Shown: positions 47,080-55,609, numbered from the stretch's first letter. The stretch: DNA of 64,000 bases from Novosphingobium sediminis (GCF_007991615.1 NZ_BJYR01000012.1:186001-250000); one strand, 5' to 3'. Made by a program: numbers and translations. The notes: generated by a model from the letters alone, not told the origin.

Positions 47080-48348
47080 TTACTCCGCGGTGATCGGCTG
47101 TTCGCCGACGATGTTGAGACCGTAGCCTTCGATGGCAACGATATTGCGATGCGAATTGGTCAGCAGGACCATGTCGTGGATGCCGAGATCGGCGAGGATC
47201 TGGGCGCCGATGCCATAGCTGCGCAAGTCCATGTCGCCGGTGCGGCCGGCGATTTCGGCCTGCAGCCCTTCGCTGCCGCCGGGCATCAGCAGCACGATCA
47301 CGCCGGCGCCGGCATTGCCGATCTCGCTCATTGCGCGCTGCAGACTGCGCTTGCGTGGGCCGGGCTGGCCGAGCACGTCGGACAGGATCGAGATGCCGTG
47401 CATGCGCACCAGCGTCGGCGCGTCAGGGCGGACAGCGCCCTTCTGCAGCACGAGGTGAACCACGCCGTCGATCTTGTTGCGATAGGTCTTGATCGTCCAG
47501 TCGCCGCCGTAGTCCGAATGGAACGGCTGCTGATCGATGCATTCGACGAGGTGATCGTGGCGGCGGCGATATTCGATGAGATCGCGGATCGTGCCCATCT
47601 TGAGGCCGTGGCGCCGCGCGAAGGGGACGAGATCGTCCATCCGCGCCATCGTGCCGTCGTCTTTCATGATCTCGCAGATCACGCCCGAGGGATTGAGCCC
47701 GGCAAGCCGCGAGATATCGACAGCCGCTTCGGTGTGCCCGGCGCGCACGAGAACGCCGCCATCGCGTGCGATCAGCGGGAAGACGTGGCCCGGCGTGACG
47801 ATATCGTCCTTGGTCTTGGCGGCATCGATGGCAACGGCGACGGTGCGCGCGCGGTCGGCAGCCGAGATTCCGGTGGTGACACCTTCGCGCGCCTCGATCG
47901 AGACGGTGAACGCTGTTTCGTGGCGGGTGCCGTTGTTGCGGCTCATCAGTTCGAGGCCGAGCTGTTCGGTGCGCGTACGGCTGAGGGTGAGGCAGATCAG
48001 CCCGCGCCCATGCGTGGCCATGAAGTTGATCGCATCGGGCGTTGCCATCTGCGCGGGGATGACGAGATCGCCTTCGTTCTCGCGGTCTTCGTCATCGACG
48101 AGGATGAACATGCGGCCGTTGCGCGCCTCGTCGATGATTTCCTCGATCGGTACGAGGGCGGGGGTGTCGTCGGATTCGCTCAGCACGCGCTCAAGCTTGG
48201 CCAGCGTATCGGCGGTCGGGTTCCAGCCGGGCAGGCCCGCATCGCGCAGGGTGTTGGCGTGGAGCCCCGCCGCGCGGGCGAGGCCGGAGCGGGACATGCC
48301 ACCTTCGACGATGAGGCGGCGGATGCGGTCGATGAGTTCGCTGGACAT
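47080..48348 (-). CDS. ribBX: RibBX: DHBP synthase with degenerate RibA domain and N-terminal HTH
   Basis: A 422-residue protein. Residues 1-60 look like a lambda-repressor-type helix-turn-helix (GMSRSGLARAAGLHANTLRD). Residues about 65-265 are a complete 3,4-dihydroxy-2-butanone-4-phosphate synthase (MFILVDDEDRENEGDL, HGRGLICLTL, TAFTVSIEA, RAGHTEAAVDI). Residues 270-422 align with GTP cyclohydrolase II, but the zinc cysteines (normally CLTGD...RCDCG) are absent from MHGISILSDVLGQPGPRKRS and the GHEGRGIGL motif is gone, so cyclohydrolase activity is not expected. This matches the RibBX class described in Proteobacteria; another gene must supply GTP cyclohydrolase II. The HTH extension is unusual. 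Confidence 0.9.
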   Translation of the reverse strand: MSSELIDRIRRLIVEGGMSRSGLARAAGLHANTLRDAGLPGWNPTADTLAKLERVLSESDDTPALVPIEEIIDEARNGRMFILVDDEDRENEGDLVIPAQMATPDAINFMATHGRGLICLTLSRTRTEQLGLELMSRNNGTRHETAFTVSIEAREGVTTGISAADRARTVAVAIDAAKTKDDIVTPGHVFPLIARDGGVLVRAGHTEAAVDISRLAGLNPSGVICEIMKDDGTMARMDDLVPFARRHGLKMGTIRDLIEYRRRHDHLVECIDQQPFHSDYGGDWTIKTYRNKIDGVVHLVLQKGAVRPDAPTLVRMHGISILSDVLGQPGPRKRSLQRAMSEIGNAGAGVIVLLMPGGSEGLQAEIAGRTGDMDLRSYGIGAQILADLGIHDMVLLTNSHRNIVAIEGYGLNIVGEQPITAE

Positions 48349-48368
48349 GGAAACCGTATCTCACACCG

Positions 48369-48400
48369 CAATGTGATACACAAGACTTGCAATCACATTG
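48369..48400 (-). promoter_or_regulatory. Inverted repeat upstream of ribBX, possible operator
   Basis: CAATGTGAT (48369-48377) and ATCACATTG (48392-48400) are perfect 9-bp inverted arms, 14 bases apart, 20-52 bases before the ribBX start codon. Further half-sites (TCTCACA at 48358-48365) lie nearer the start. Either a protein site or a leader hairpin. No FMN-riboswitch pattern is seen. Confidence 0.45.
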
Positions 48401-48520
48401 AGATGCGAAATGTTGGCAGTTGATTCGTCGAATGCAGTAACAACCGCTTCGGACGGTGGCTGCTGTGTCACACCTTGGTGCAAGCTGCCGCTACGGAATG
48501 GACAAAATTTAATTAAGCGG

Positions 48521-48549
48521 TTGACAACGAAGGTGTCCCGTTCTGTTCT
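48521..48549 (+). promoter_or_regulatory. Candidate promoter of the TonB-dependent receptor gene
   Basis: A consensus TTGACA (48521-48526) is followed 17 bases later by TGTTCT, a weak -10 box, about 60 bases before the start codon. Confidence 0.4.
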
Positions 48550-48609
48550 GTAGGCAGAAGGTCGACCCTCAAAAATGATGGGCGGCCGCTGAAGAGAGAG
48601 GACATTGAT

Positions 48610-51564
48610 ATGAGGGGCAAACTTACCCTGCTCGCAGGTGTGTGCGTAGCAGCCGTCGCTACGCCGTCGTTCGCGCAGAACGCGCAGAGCGCAGCCAGTG
48701 GCGACAACGGCACGGGTGTCCAGGAAATCATCGTTACCGCGCAGCGCCAATCCCAGCGCCTGCAGACGGTGCCGATCGCGATCAGTGCCTTCACCAAAGA
48801 AAATCTGGACAAGCAGCAGATCCGCAACCCGCTGGACCTTCAGCTGTCGCTGCCCAACATTACCTTCACCAAGACGAACTTCACGACGTCGAGCTTCACC
48901 ATTCGCGGCATCGGTGACCTTTGCACCGGCGTGACCTGCGACAGCGCGACCGCGATCCACGTCAACGACGCCCCGCTGTTCTTCAGCCGCCTGTTCGAAG
49001 GTGAATTCTACGATCTGCAGCAGGTCGAAGTTCTGCGTGGTCCGCAGGGCACCCTGTTCGGCCGCAACGCGACATCGGGCGTGGTGAACTTCCGCACCGC
49101 GAAGCCTGATCTCAACGGCTTCAGCGCTTCGGGCGATGCCGAATACGGCAACTACAACTCGGTCCGTCTGCGCGGCGCGATCAACATCCCGGTCAGCGAT
49201 ACGCTGGCTGTTCGTGCGGCCGGTTTCTACCTGAAGCGCGATGGCTACACGCAGAACCTCTACAACAACACCAAGATCGACGACCGCAACATGTACGGTC
49301 TGCGCGGCTCGCTGACCTGGCAGCCGTCCTCGTCGACCACGATCGATATCATGGGCCAGTTCTTCCGCGAGAAGGACAGCCGCATGCGCATTCAGAAGCA
49401 GTACTGTCAGGATGATCCGACCGGTATCCTGGGCTGCCTCAACACGACCCGTGGCACCAGCACCACCAACGGCAATGCGCTGCTGGCCAACGTGCTGACC
49501 TCCAAGGAATTCTTCGCCATCCGCGGCCTGCCGCAGGCTTTCGCGCTCGGTAGCATCTACGGTCCACAGGTCTATCGCAACGAAATCAACCCGGCTGATC
49601 CGCGCGTCGTCAACACCGACTTCCAGCCGAGCTACTTCACTCAGGAAACCATTATCCAGGGTACCTTGAAGCAGGACATCGGCGAGAAGTTCAGCCTGCG
49701 TGTCGAGGGTAACTACCAGAACACCAAGGTCGACTCGCAGCAGGACTACAACAACGCGGTTGCCGACCGTTCGGGCTTCACGCCGGGTCTCTCCGCCCTC
49801 GCAGCGGCTGGCGCCGGGCTGCTTGGACCGGGCCTCAAGACCTATCTTGCCCCGATCGCCAACGCGCTGATCCCGCAGGGTCCGGGTGGTCCGCTCTGCA
49901 CCTCGCCGGGCGAAGAAACCGGTACGGGCGTGTTTGGCGGCCACAGCGTGTGCGCTGCCACGCCGCTCGACTTCGACCGTTCGGTCCAGCGCCAGAATGC
50001 GTGGACGGCGGAAGCGGTGCTGACCTCGAAGTTCGACGGTCCGCTCAACTTCCTGCTCGGCGGTATCTACGGCCAGTACAAGGTCACCGAGAACAGCTAC
50101 TATGTGAGCTCGTTCGGGCTTGATTACTTCGCCGGCGTGGTTGGTGCGTTCTCGGCACTCGGTGCCGGTCTGCCGCCTGCTTACCTTGCCACGCCGACCT
50201 ACCGGAACAACACGCCGGAATACAAACTGACGACCTACGGCATCTTCGGCGAGGCCTATTGGAAGTTCAACGACAAGATCAAGCTCACGCTCGGTCTGCG
50301 TTACAACAACGACAAGAAGACCGTTCGTGCCCGCACGACGCTGTTCAACTTCCTCGCTCCGGTCGGCATTGCCAATGCCTATGACTCGCCGTTCCTGCCC
50401 GCTTCCTACGACGCTGACTCGGGCATCGACGGCAACCAGCCGTTCCAGGTCCGCGACGTGAAGTTTGGCGAGTTCACTGGTCGTGCGGTGATCGATTACC
50501 AGATCACGCCGGACAATCTGGTCTATGCCTCGTACTCGCGTGGCTACAAGTCGGGCGGTATCAACCCGCCGCTGTCGCCGATCTTCGCGGTGCCGGAGAG
50601 CTTCACGCCTGAATTCGTGAACTCGTTCGAAATCGGTACGAAGAACACCTTCGCCAACGGCGCGCTGCAGCTGAACCTCACCGGGTTCTACTACAAGTAC
50701 AAGGGCCTGCAGCTCTCGCGCATCGTTGTCCGTACCTCGGTCAACGATAACGTGAACGCCAACATCTGGGGTGTGGAAGCCGAGGCGATCATTCGTCCCA
50801 GCCGCCAGCTGACGATCAATGCGAACTTCAGCTACCTCAACACCAAGGTGTCGGAAGACAAGCTCCTGTCGAACCCGCGTGACTTCGGCAATGGCCGCAG
50901 CGACGCTGTGATCATCAAGGACATCACCAACACCGCCAACTGCGCCGTCGGCTCGAACTCCAACAACGCCGCCGGTGTGAATGCCTTCGTGAACACGGCG
51001 AATGCGCTGATCAACGCAGGGCAGATCCCTGGCGTTGCTGCCGGGGCCGGTCTCAAGCCGACCACGGCATTCCCGGCCGGCGGCGGCATCGCCTCGACCG
51101 GTGCGTACTCGATCTGCGCCGTGCTCAGCGCACTCGCTCCGACGCTTGGCAATGCGCCCGGCATCGGCGGTGTGACGGTCTACTCGTCGGGTATCCCCGC
51201 CAACATCCGTGGCAACAAGCTGCCCGGCGCGCCGAGCGTGAAGTTCTCGGCCGGCGTGCAGTATGCGGCTCAGATCGGGCGGCTGACGCTGACTCCGCGT
51301 TTCGACCTCAACTTCACCGGAAAGTCTGACGGCACGATCTTCAACGGTCTGGTCGACAAGGTGCCTTCGTTCACGCAGCTGAATGCTCAGGTGCAGCTCG
51401 ATGGTCCGGACAAGAAGTGGTTCATCCGCGGCTTCATCCAGAACATCACCAACGACAACTCGGTGACCGGTCTCTACGTCACCGATCAGTCTTCGGGTAA
51501 CTTCACCAACGTCTTCACGCTGGAACCGCGCCGCTACGGTATCGCCGCCGGCTTCAAGTTCTGA
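48610..51564 (+). CDS. TonB-dependent receptor
   Basis: A 984-residue outer-membrane receptor: signal peptide (residues 1-22, cleavage after SFA), plug domain (EIIVTAQRQSQRLQTVPIAISAF, then VLRGPQGTLFGRNATSGVVNF) and a 22-strand barrel ending in Phe (RYGIAAGFKF). TonB-ExbBD energy drives uptake of iron complexes, vitamins or sugars. The plug pattern is that of the large sphingomonad receptor group often tied to plant- or aromatic-derived compounds; the ligand is unknown. A four-Cys region (TGVTCDSA, KQYCQDD, GCLN) may form disulfides. RBS GAGAGAGGA precedes the ATG. Its neighbour ribBX is divergent. Confidence 0.93.
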   Translation: MRGKLTLLAGVCVAAVATPSFAQNAQSAASGDNGTGVQEIIVTAQRQSQRLQTVPIAISAFTKENLDKQQIRNPLDLQLSLPNITFTKTNFTTSSFTIRGIGDLCTGVTCDSATAIHVNDAPLFFSRLFEGEFYDLQQVEVLRGPQGTLFGRNATSGVVNFRTAKPDLNGFSASGDAEYGNYNSVRLRGAINIPVSDTLAVRAAGFYLKRDGYTQNLYNNTKIDDRNMYGLRGSLTWQPSSSTTIDIMGQFFREKDSRMRIQKQYCQDDPTGILGCLNTTRGTSTTNGNALLANVLTSKEFFAIRGLPQAFALGSIYGPQVYRNEINPADPRVVNTDFQPSYFTQETIIQGTLKQDIGEKFSLRVEGNYQNTKVDSQQDYNNAVADRSGFTPGLSALAAAGAGLLGPGLKTYLAPIANALIPQGPGGPLCTSPGEETGTGVFGGHSVCAATPLDFDRSVQRQNAWTAEAVLTSKFDGPLNFLLGGIYGQYKVTENSYYVSSFGLDYFAGVVGAFSALGAGLPPAYLATPTYRNNTPEYKLTTYGIFGEAYWKFNDKIKLTLGLRYNNDKKTVRARTTLFNFLAPVGIANAYDSPFLPASYDADSGIDGNQPFQVRDVKFGEFTGRAVIDYQITPDNLVYASYSRGYKSGGINPPLSPIFAVPESFTPEFVNSFEIGTKNTFANGALQLNLTGFYYKYKGLQLSRIVVRTSVNDNVNANIWGVEAEAIIRPSRQLTINANFSYLNTKVSEDKLLSNPRDFGNGRSDAVIIKDITNTANCAVGSNSNNAAGVNAFVNTANALINAGQIPGVAAGAGLKPTTAFPAGGGIASTGAYSICAVLSALAPTLGNAPGIGGVTVYSSGIPANIRGNKLPGAPSVKFSAGVQYAAQIGRLTLTPRFDLNFTGKSDGTIFNGLVDKVPSFTQLNAQVQLDGPDKKWFIRGFIQNITNDNSVTGLYVTDQSSGNFTNVFTLEPRRYGIAAGFKF

Positions 51565-51618
51565 TCGTTCGGGGGGAACTGGCCAGGCGCCTTGACGGGT
51601 GCCGGCCGGTCTGAGGCG

Positions 51619-51652
51619 GGCGCCGGGGGGAAACCTCCGGCGCCTTGCTTTT
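51619..51652 (+). terminator. Rho-independent terminator of the TonB receptor gene
   Basis: GC-rich hairpin (GGCGCCGG ... CCGGCGCC) followed by TTGCTTTT, about 55 bases after the stop codon. Confidence 0.75.
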
Positions 51653-52092
51653 GCGCGCTTGATGCAGGGAGCAAGGACGCAAGAGCAAGGCGCCGGACAG
51701 GCATGGCGAAGACCGAAGACCGCTTACGAATGCTGGCAGCAGTGATCGAAAGAGACTTTTTGTGGGCCGCACGCGAGCCTGCCAATCATCTTTGGGCGCA
51801 TGCCTGAGCGCAGGCGCGGCAGAATTCGTCCCTCCGCACAAACGCGGCGGCGCATCTCAACGCCTGATCAAGAACCACGTCTGCAGAACAATCGGCCGAA
51901 TGCGATCTGCAGAATGCTTCTCCCACCGCATCCGCAAGCCAAAGCTGCTGTCAGTATGGCGCCACATTCGATCGCACACCTTGCGATCGTGCTGTTGGCA
52001 AGGTGGGGAGGACTTTGTCCGCGGCCTAGCAGTGACGGTCATCGAAAGCAGCTTCCGCTGCTTTTCGTTAACTCACTGATATAGGTGGGGAA
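51653..52092. other. Intergenic region without a supported gene
   Basis: No reading frame here has a recognisable domain, ribosome-binding site or family character. It contains a hairpin next to the tRNA-Lys remnant (described separately). It separates the TonB receptor gene from the island boundary and is presumably core chromosome. Confidence 0.6.
52043..52063 (-). terminator. Hairpin downstream of the tRNA-Lys remnant
   Basis: On the minus strand AAAGCAGC and GCTGCTTT form an 8-bp stem with loop GGAA about 30 bases beyond the tRNA 3' end. It is probably the original terminator of the tRNA gene. Confidence 0.5.
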
Positions 52093-52137
52093 TGGTGGAC
52101 GCACTAGGGCTCGAACCTAGGACCCGCTGATTAAGAG
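52093..52137 (-). other. 3' fragment of tRNA-Lys(CTT), integrase attachment site
   Basis: On the minus strand the sequence matches a tRNA from the anticodon loop to the encoded CCA: loop CTCTTAA with anticodon CTT, 3' anticodon strand TCAGC, variable loop GGGTC, T-arm CTAGG-TTCGAGC-CCTAG, acceptor strand TGCGTCC, A, CCA. The partner strand GCTGA and the whole 5' half (D-arm, acceptor) are missing; sequence on that side is unrelated. A break in the anticodon loop beside an integrase gene is the classic left over from site-specific integration. The intact tRNA should lie at the far end of the island, beyond the window. Confidence 0.8.
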
Positions 52138-52277
52138 CGGAGCTTTGTGCCCTTTTCGTTCCTTTCCAATACTACGCCAAACTACGCTCAAGGGCTTGAA
52201 ACGGTTGGAATAAATCCGCCGTGGATTACCCTTCGCTACGCCATCGTAATCCCGACATCTGATTACGTGGCGATTAC

Positions 52278-53522
52278 GTGGACGAGCGTCAGATCATGCC
52301 GAATCAATCAATCACACTGCGAACAATCCAGTCGGTCACACCGGACCCGCACCGCGACATTTACGTGTGGGACCCCCGGCTAAAGGGTTTCGGACTTCGC
52401 GTCACGCCAAGAGGAGCACAATCGTTTGTGTTCCAGTATCGGGTCGACGGCGGGCCTGCCCGACGCAAAACGATCGGGCCCGTTGGTAGTCCATGGACGC
52501 CGGCCACGGCGCGCAAGGAAGCCGAGCGATTGCTGGTCCAGGTCTATCAGGGGATCGATCCGGTCGAAGCCAAACGCGAAGCCAAGCGGAAGAAGGAGAC
52601 GCTGAACTTTCGGACCTACAGCGAAAGGTTCGTTGAGCTCTATCTCAAGCCGAACTGGCGGGGGACGTGGGGCTCGGCGCAATGCACGATCAACAACGTG
52701 TTTATTCCACGCTGGGGGAACCGACCCGTCCACGAGATCACCCGCGCCGATATCGTGAAGGTGCTGGACGAGTATTCTGATCGCCCTGCGCGACGCAAGG
52801 AGATCCACTCGCTCCTGCGCAAGTTCTTCAACTGGGCGACCGACCGGCAGGATATCGATGTCTCGCCGCTGGCCGGGATGAAGGCTCCGAAGGCCGTTCC
52901 ATCGCGGCGCAGGGTGCTCAGTGACGAGGAGGTTGTCGCCTTGTGGAGGGCGACCGAGAATTCCGGATGGCCGTGGGGGCCGTTCGTCCGGATGCTGATC
53001 CTGACGATGCAACGGCGTCAGGAAGTTGCCGAGATGGACTGGTCCGAAATCGACATCGATGCGCGTAGATGGACCTTGCCGGCCGATCGGGCGAAGAATG
53101 ATCAGGAACATGTCATACCGCTGACAAGCCTCGCTTTGGCAGAGCTGCAGCTGCTTGGCCCGAAGCGCAAGGGCCTCGTATTCACGACCACTGGCACGAC
53201 CCCCGTCTCGGGATTCTTCAAGGGAAGGGCGGCTCTCCACAAGGACATGATCGCGCACCTGAAGGCGAAGCAGATCGAGGACGGAGGAGACCCCGACCAG
53301 GTAGACGTTCCGAACTGGCGACTACACGATATCCGCAGAACCGGCGCAACCCATCTCCAGTCGCTGAGAGTCCCCGTCGAGGTGACAGAAAGCGTGCTCA
53401 ACCATATCAGCGGAACAAGGGCAGGGGTCGCGGGGATCTACAACCGCTACAAATATGACGATGAGAAGCGCACCGCTCTCGATGCTTGGGACGCGAAGCT
53501 GCGGTCCATCCTGTCGACATAG
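52278..53522 (+). CDS. int: Tyrosine integrase (phage/island type)
   Basis: A 414-residue site-specific recombinase. Residues about 10-95 form the arm-binding DUF4102-like domain (LKGFGLRVTPRGAQSFVFQYRV), 110-205 the core-binding domain and 215-400 the catalytic domain. Catalytic residues are visible: Arg247 in TMQRRQEV, His350-x-x-Arg353 in LHDIRRTGATHL, His376 in LNHISGTR and the nucleophile Tyr388 (or 391) in GIYNRYKY. It lies 140 bases from the tRNA-Lys fragment and points into the island. Start is GTG at 52278 or ATG at 52296. Confidence 0.95.
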   Translation: MDERQIMPNQSITLRTIQSVTPDPHRDIYVWDPRLKGFGLRVTPRGAQSFVFQYRVDGGPARRKTIGPVGSPWTPATARKEAERLLVQVYQGIDPVEAKREAKRKKETLNFRTYSERFVELYLKPNWRGTWGSAQCTINNVFIPRWGNRPVHEITRADIVKVLDEYSDRPARRKEIHSLLRKFFNWATDRQDIDVSPLAGMKAPKAVPSRRRVLSDEEVVALWRATENSGWPWGPFVRMLILTMQRRQEVAEMDWSEIDIDARRWTLPADRAKNDQEHVIPLTSLALAELQLLGPKRKGLVFTTTGTTPVSGFFKGRAALHKDMIAHLKAKQIEDGGDPDQVDVPNWRLHDIRRTGATHLQSLRVPVEVTESVLNHISGTRAGVAGIYNRYKYDDEKRTALDAWDAKLRSILST

Positions 53523-53534
53523 GCCAATGAGACG

Positions 53535-53556
53535 CATGGTCTGATTCCAGACCATG
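53535..53556. repeat. Perfect hairpin after the integrase gene
   Basis: CATGGTCTG and CAGACCATG with a four-base loop lie 13 bases after the int stop codon. No T-run follows, so it may be a weak or factor-dependent terminator. Confidence 0.5.
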
Positions 53557-53633
53557 GCTAGCTGCGCCTCTCGGCCCGCGTCGAACGCAGCGGAGCAGCA
53601 CGGCAGTGAAACAAAAGGGGCACCGCAGATACC

Positions 53634-53649
53634 GTTGACATTTGTCAAC
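53634..53649. promoter_or_regulatory. Palindromic operator overlapping a -35 box
   Basis: GTTGACATTTGTCAAC is a perfect 7-bp inverted repeat with a two-base spacer and contains a consensus TTGACA (53635-53640). It lies 27 bases before the start of the two-gene toxin-antitoxin-like module, whose second gene encodes an HTH protein, so autoregulation is likely. Confidence 0.65.
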
Positions 53650-53675
53650 AGATAGGCGATAAGGAGGTCGGTTGA

Positions 53676-53909
53676 ATGGCTAGGCCACGCCATCCGAACA
53701 AGGAGATTGAAGCTGCTGTTGCCCATGCGGAAACACTGGGCTGGCGGGTCGTTCCGATCAGTGGCCACGCCTGGGGGCGGCTCTACTGCGCTTGGGCTGA
53801 CCGGGACGGTTGCATGGTCTCGGTGTGGAGCACGCCGCGCAATGCGGAGAACCATGCCAAGGCTATACGACGGGATGTGGCGCGGTGCCCGCACGGGCAA
53901 GCGGAGTGA
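53676..53909 (+). CDS. Putative HicA-like toxin of a two-gene module
   Basis: A 77-residue protein with a small alpha-beta pattern: helix NKEIEAAVAHAETLGW, strand RVVPISGHAWGRLYC, strand GCMVSVWSTP, and a final helix RNAENHAKAIRRDVARC. A Gly-Trp ... Gly-His core (His31) recalls HicA mRNA interferases, where a His on the equivalent strand is essential; overall similarity is modest. AAGGAGG precedes the ATG by eight bases. The next gene starts five bases after its stop. A decayed second copy exists at 58591-58710. The toxin role is inferred, not shown. Confidence 0.7.
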   Translation: MARPRHPNKEIEAAVAHAETLGWRVVPISGHAWGRLYCAWADRDGCMVSVWSTPRNAENHAKAIRRDVARCPHGQAE

Positions 53910-53914
53910 GTGAG

Positions 53915-54445
53915 ATGAAGACGCATGAGTTCACGATTGTCGCCTCCGGCCTCGATCCCGAGGCGGACGGCTACGAAGACCGCTTCTTCGAGGCCGGTTG
54001 CGACGACGCGACGCTTTCGTTCCAGAAGGGCGTGATCATCGCCGAGTTCGCCCGTCAAGCTGTGTCATTTTCCAAAGCTGTCACAACCGCTTATAAGGAT
54101 ATACTCAAAACGGGTGCCAAGATCGAACGGGTCGAGCCGGATTATCTGGTGAACCTCAGTGACATTGCCGAGCGCTCAGGTCTCACCCGTCAGGCGATCT
54201 CGCTCTATACCAAGGCGGAACGTGGCTCAGGCTTCCCCAATCCGGTTGCACGCGTCACCTCCAACAGTCCTCTCTGGGATTGGCTGGAAGTCACCGAGTG
54301 GCTCCACGCCCAGGCAAAAATCGACCGCGAAGCGGTGGTAGAGGCGCGGATTGTCAAAGAGGCCAATCGCTTTCTCGAGTTGCATGACGAGCAGTCTGAT
54401 AACTTCACGCGGCGACTGGAATTGCTCGAGGATGCGGGACCCTAG
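53915..54445 (+). CDS. HTH partner protein, putative antitoxin
   Basis: A 176-residue protein. Residues 1-70 (HEFTIVASGLDPEADGYEDRFFEAGCDDATLSFQ and following) form a small alpha-beta domain; residues about 77-100 are a MerR- or AlpA-like helix-turn-helix (LVNLSDIAERSGLTRQAISLY) followed by a wing (FPNPVARVTSNSPLWDWLEVTEWL); the C-terminal 40 residues are a charged helix. It has the size and order (toxin first) of HicAB-type pairs, but the N-terminal domain is not an evident HicB fold. The ATG at 53915 follows GAGTGAG. Likely a repressor of its own operon through the palindrome at 53634. Confidence 0.7.
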   Translation: MKTHEFTIVASGLDPEADGYEDRFFEAGCDDATLSFQKGVIIAEFARQAVSFSKAVTTAYKDILKTGAKIERVEPDYLVNLSDIAERSGLTRQAISLYTKAERGSGFPNPVARVTSNSPLWDWLEVTEWLHAQAKIDREAVVEARIVKEANRFLELHDEQSDNFTRRLELLEDAGP

Positions 54446-54673
54446 GCGTATACAGGTCTGACGCCCATGCACCAATCCGATGGTAACGCACCACCCTATT
54501 GCTCAGATGGAGCATTTGCCGTATCTTTCCTCACCGGCTGATTAGATCGCCTATCAATAGCTTGAATTCGGGCAAATACATCGACATTCTAACAGCCATG
54601 AACAGGATCGACAAGTTGATTAATCAAAAGCAAGCATTAGTTTGTGCAGTCGACCGCGATGGCTTCGCCACTT
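54446..54673. other. AT-richer gap, no supported gene
   Basis: No frame with family character. Composition is visibly less GC-rich than the core chromosome to the left. Confidence 0.5.
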
Positions 54674-55609
54674 CTACGCTGCGTTGCTGCTCATCCTTCG
54701 CTCTTTGGGCGAACAGCCGAAGCGCTCTGAAAACGCACGGGTGAAGGCGGCAGCCGAGCGATAGCCAACGCGATTGGCAACCGTTTTTATCGGGACATTG
54801 CTTTCCGCGAGTAGGTTGAGCGCACGCTGAAGCCTCCAGTCCACTATATAGGCCATCGGGCCACTGCCAACCAGCTCGCGAAAGCGCTCGGCGAAGCGGC
54901 TGCGCGACATTCCCACGGCCGCCGCTAGGCTTTCGACAGTCCATCCATGGGCGACATCACCGTGAATAAGGCTGAGTGCTTTGCCGATCTGAGGATCGTA
55001 GACAGCGGACATCAAACGGCTGATTTCGGGCGCCTGCGCGATGCCGGCGTGTATCGCCTCGATGAACAGCACCTCGGACAGGCGGCTGACGCTGGCTGTG
55101 GCTCCCGGTTCGCCCTCAAACATGCGGCGCACAAGCAGGCGCAGAACGTCGTCAAGCATGGGCCGTGATGCACGGTCCGCTGCGGTAACATGCAACAAGT
55201 CCGGTATCGAACGCAGCAACGGGTGGTCTGCACCATCGGCAAAGGAGAAATGGCCGCATACCATTTGGCAGGATTCGCCGGCTTCGCCGCTCCCGACGAT
55301 GAACGGCCCCGAGCCCGTGAAGCCTGCTTGCTGTATGACATCGCCAAGCGGTTGCCCTTCAACGGTTTCGCTGCTCGACAGCAAATGGCCAGCGCCGCCG
55401 GGAACAAGGGCAAGATCGCCAGCTCGCAACTTTGTGCGCGTCCCATCGGCGAGGGTGACGTAGCACGTCCCTTGTACCACCAGGTGAAAGCGCGCTGCAC
55501 GCCTGTAGCTAGGGACGGCGATACTAAACGCCGGGTAAAAATCGGTGCGAAAGTAAATTGCGGCTTTCAGTGCTACTGTGTCGAGCACGTCGCTGAGTAC
55601 ATCGGTCAT
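54674..55609 (-). CDS. AraC-family regulator with cupin_6-type sensor domain
   Basis: A 311-residue activator: N-terminal cupin (FHLVVQGTCYVTLADGTRTKLRAGDLALVPGGAGHLL, residues 40-80) and C-terminal double helix-turn-helix (WTVESLAAAVGMSRSRFAERFRELVG and VPIKTVANRVGYRSAAAFTRAFSERFG). This layout is shared with RclR, which senses reactive chlorine through cysteines; which signal acts here is unknown. It is divergent from a broken CMD-family gene, as the regulator at 59359-60171 is divergent from an intact one. Confidence 0.88.
   Translation of the reverse strand: MTDVLSDVLDTVALKAAIYFRTDFYPAFSIAVPSYRRAARFHLVVQGTCYVTLADGTRTKLRAGDLALVPGGAGHLLSSSETVEGQPLGDVIQQAGFTGSGPFIVGSGEAGESCQMVCGHFSFADGADHPLLRSIPDLLHVTAADRASRPMLDDVLRLLVRRMFEGEPGATASVSRLSEVLFIEAIHAGIAQAPEISRLMSAVYDPQIGKALSLIHGDVAHGWTVESLAAAVGMSRSRFAERFRELVGSGPMAYIVDWRLQRALNLLAESNVPIKTVANRVGYRSAAAFTRAFSERFGCSPKERRMSSNAA

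Noticed and set aside
48349..48609. FMN riboswitch in front of ribBX.
   Set aside because: None of the conserved RFN helices or the AGGGT...ACCCG-type elements are visible; only simple inverted repeats.
52093..52160. A complete tRNA, or a tRNA-Leu(TAA), beside the integrase gene.
   Set aside because: The 5' half is absent. Folding the loop as CTTAATC (TAA) needs a pyrimidine at position 37 and no long variable arm, whereas CTCTTAA (CTT) fits a tRNA-Lys 3' half with a normal five-base variable loop.
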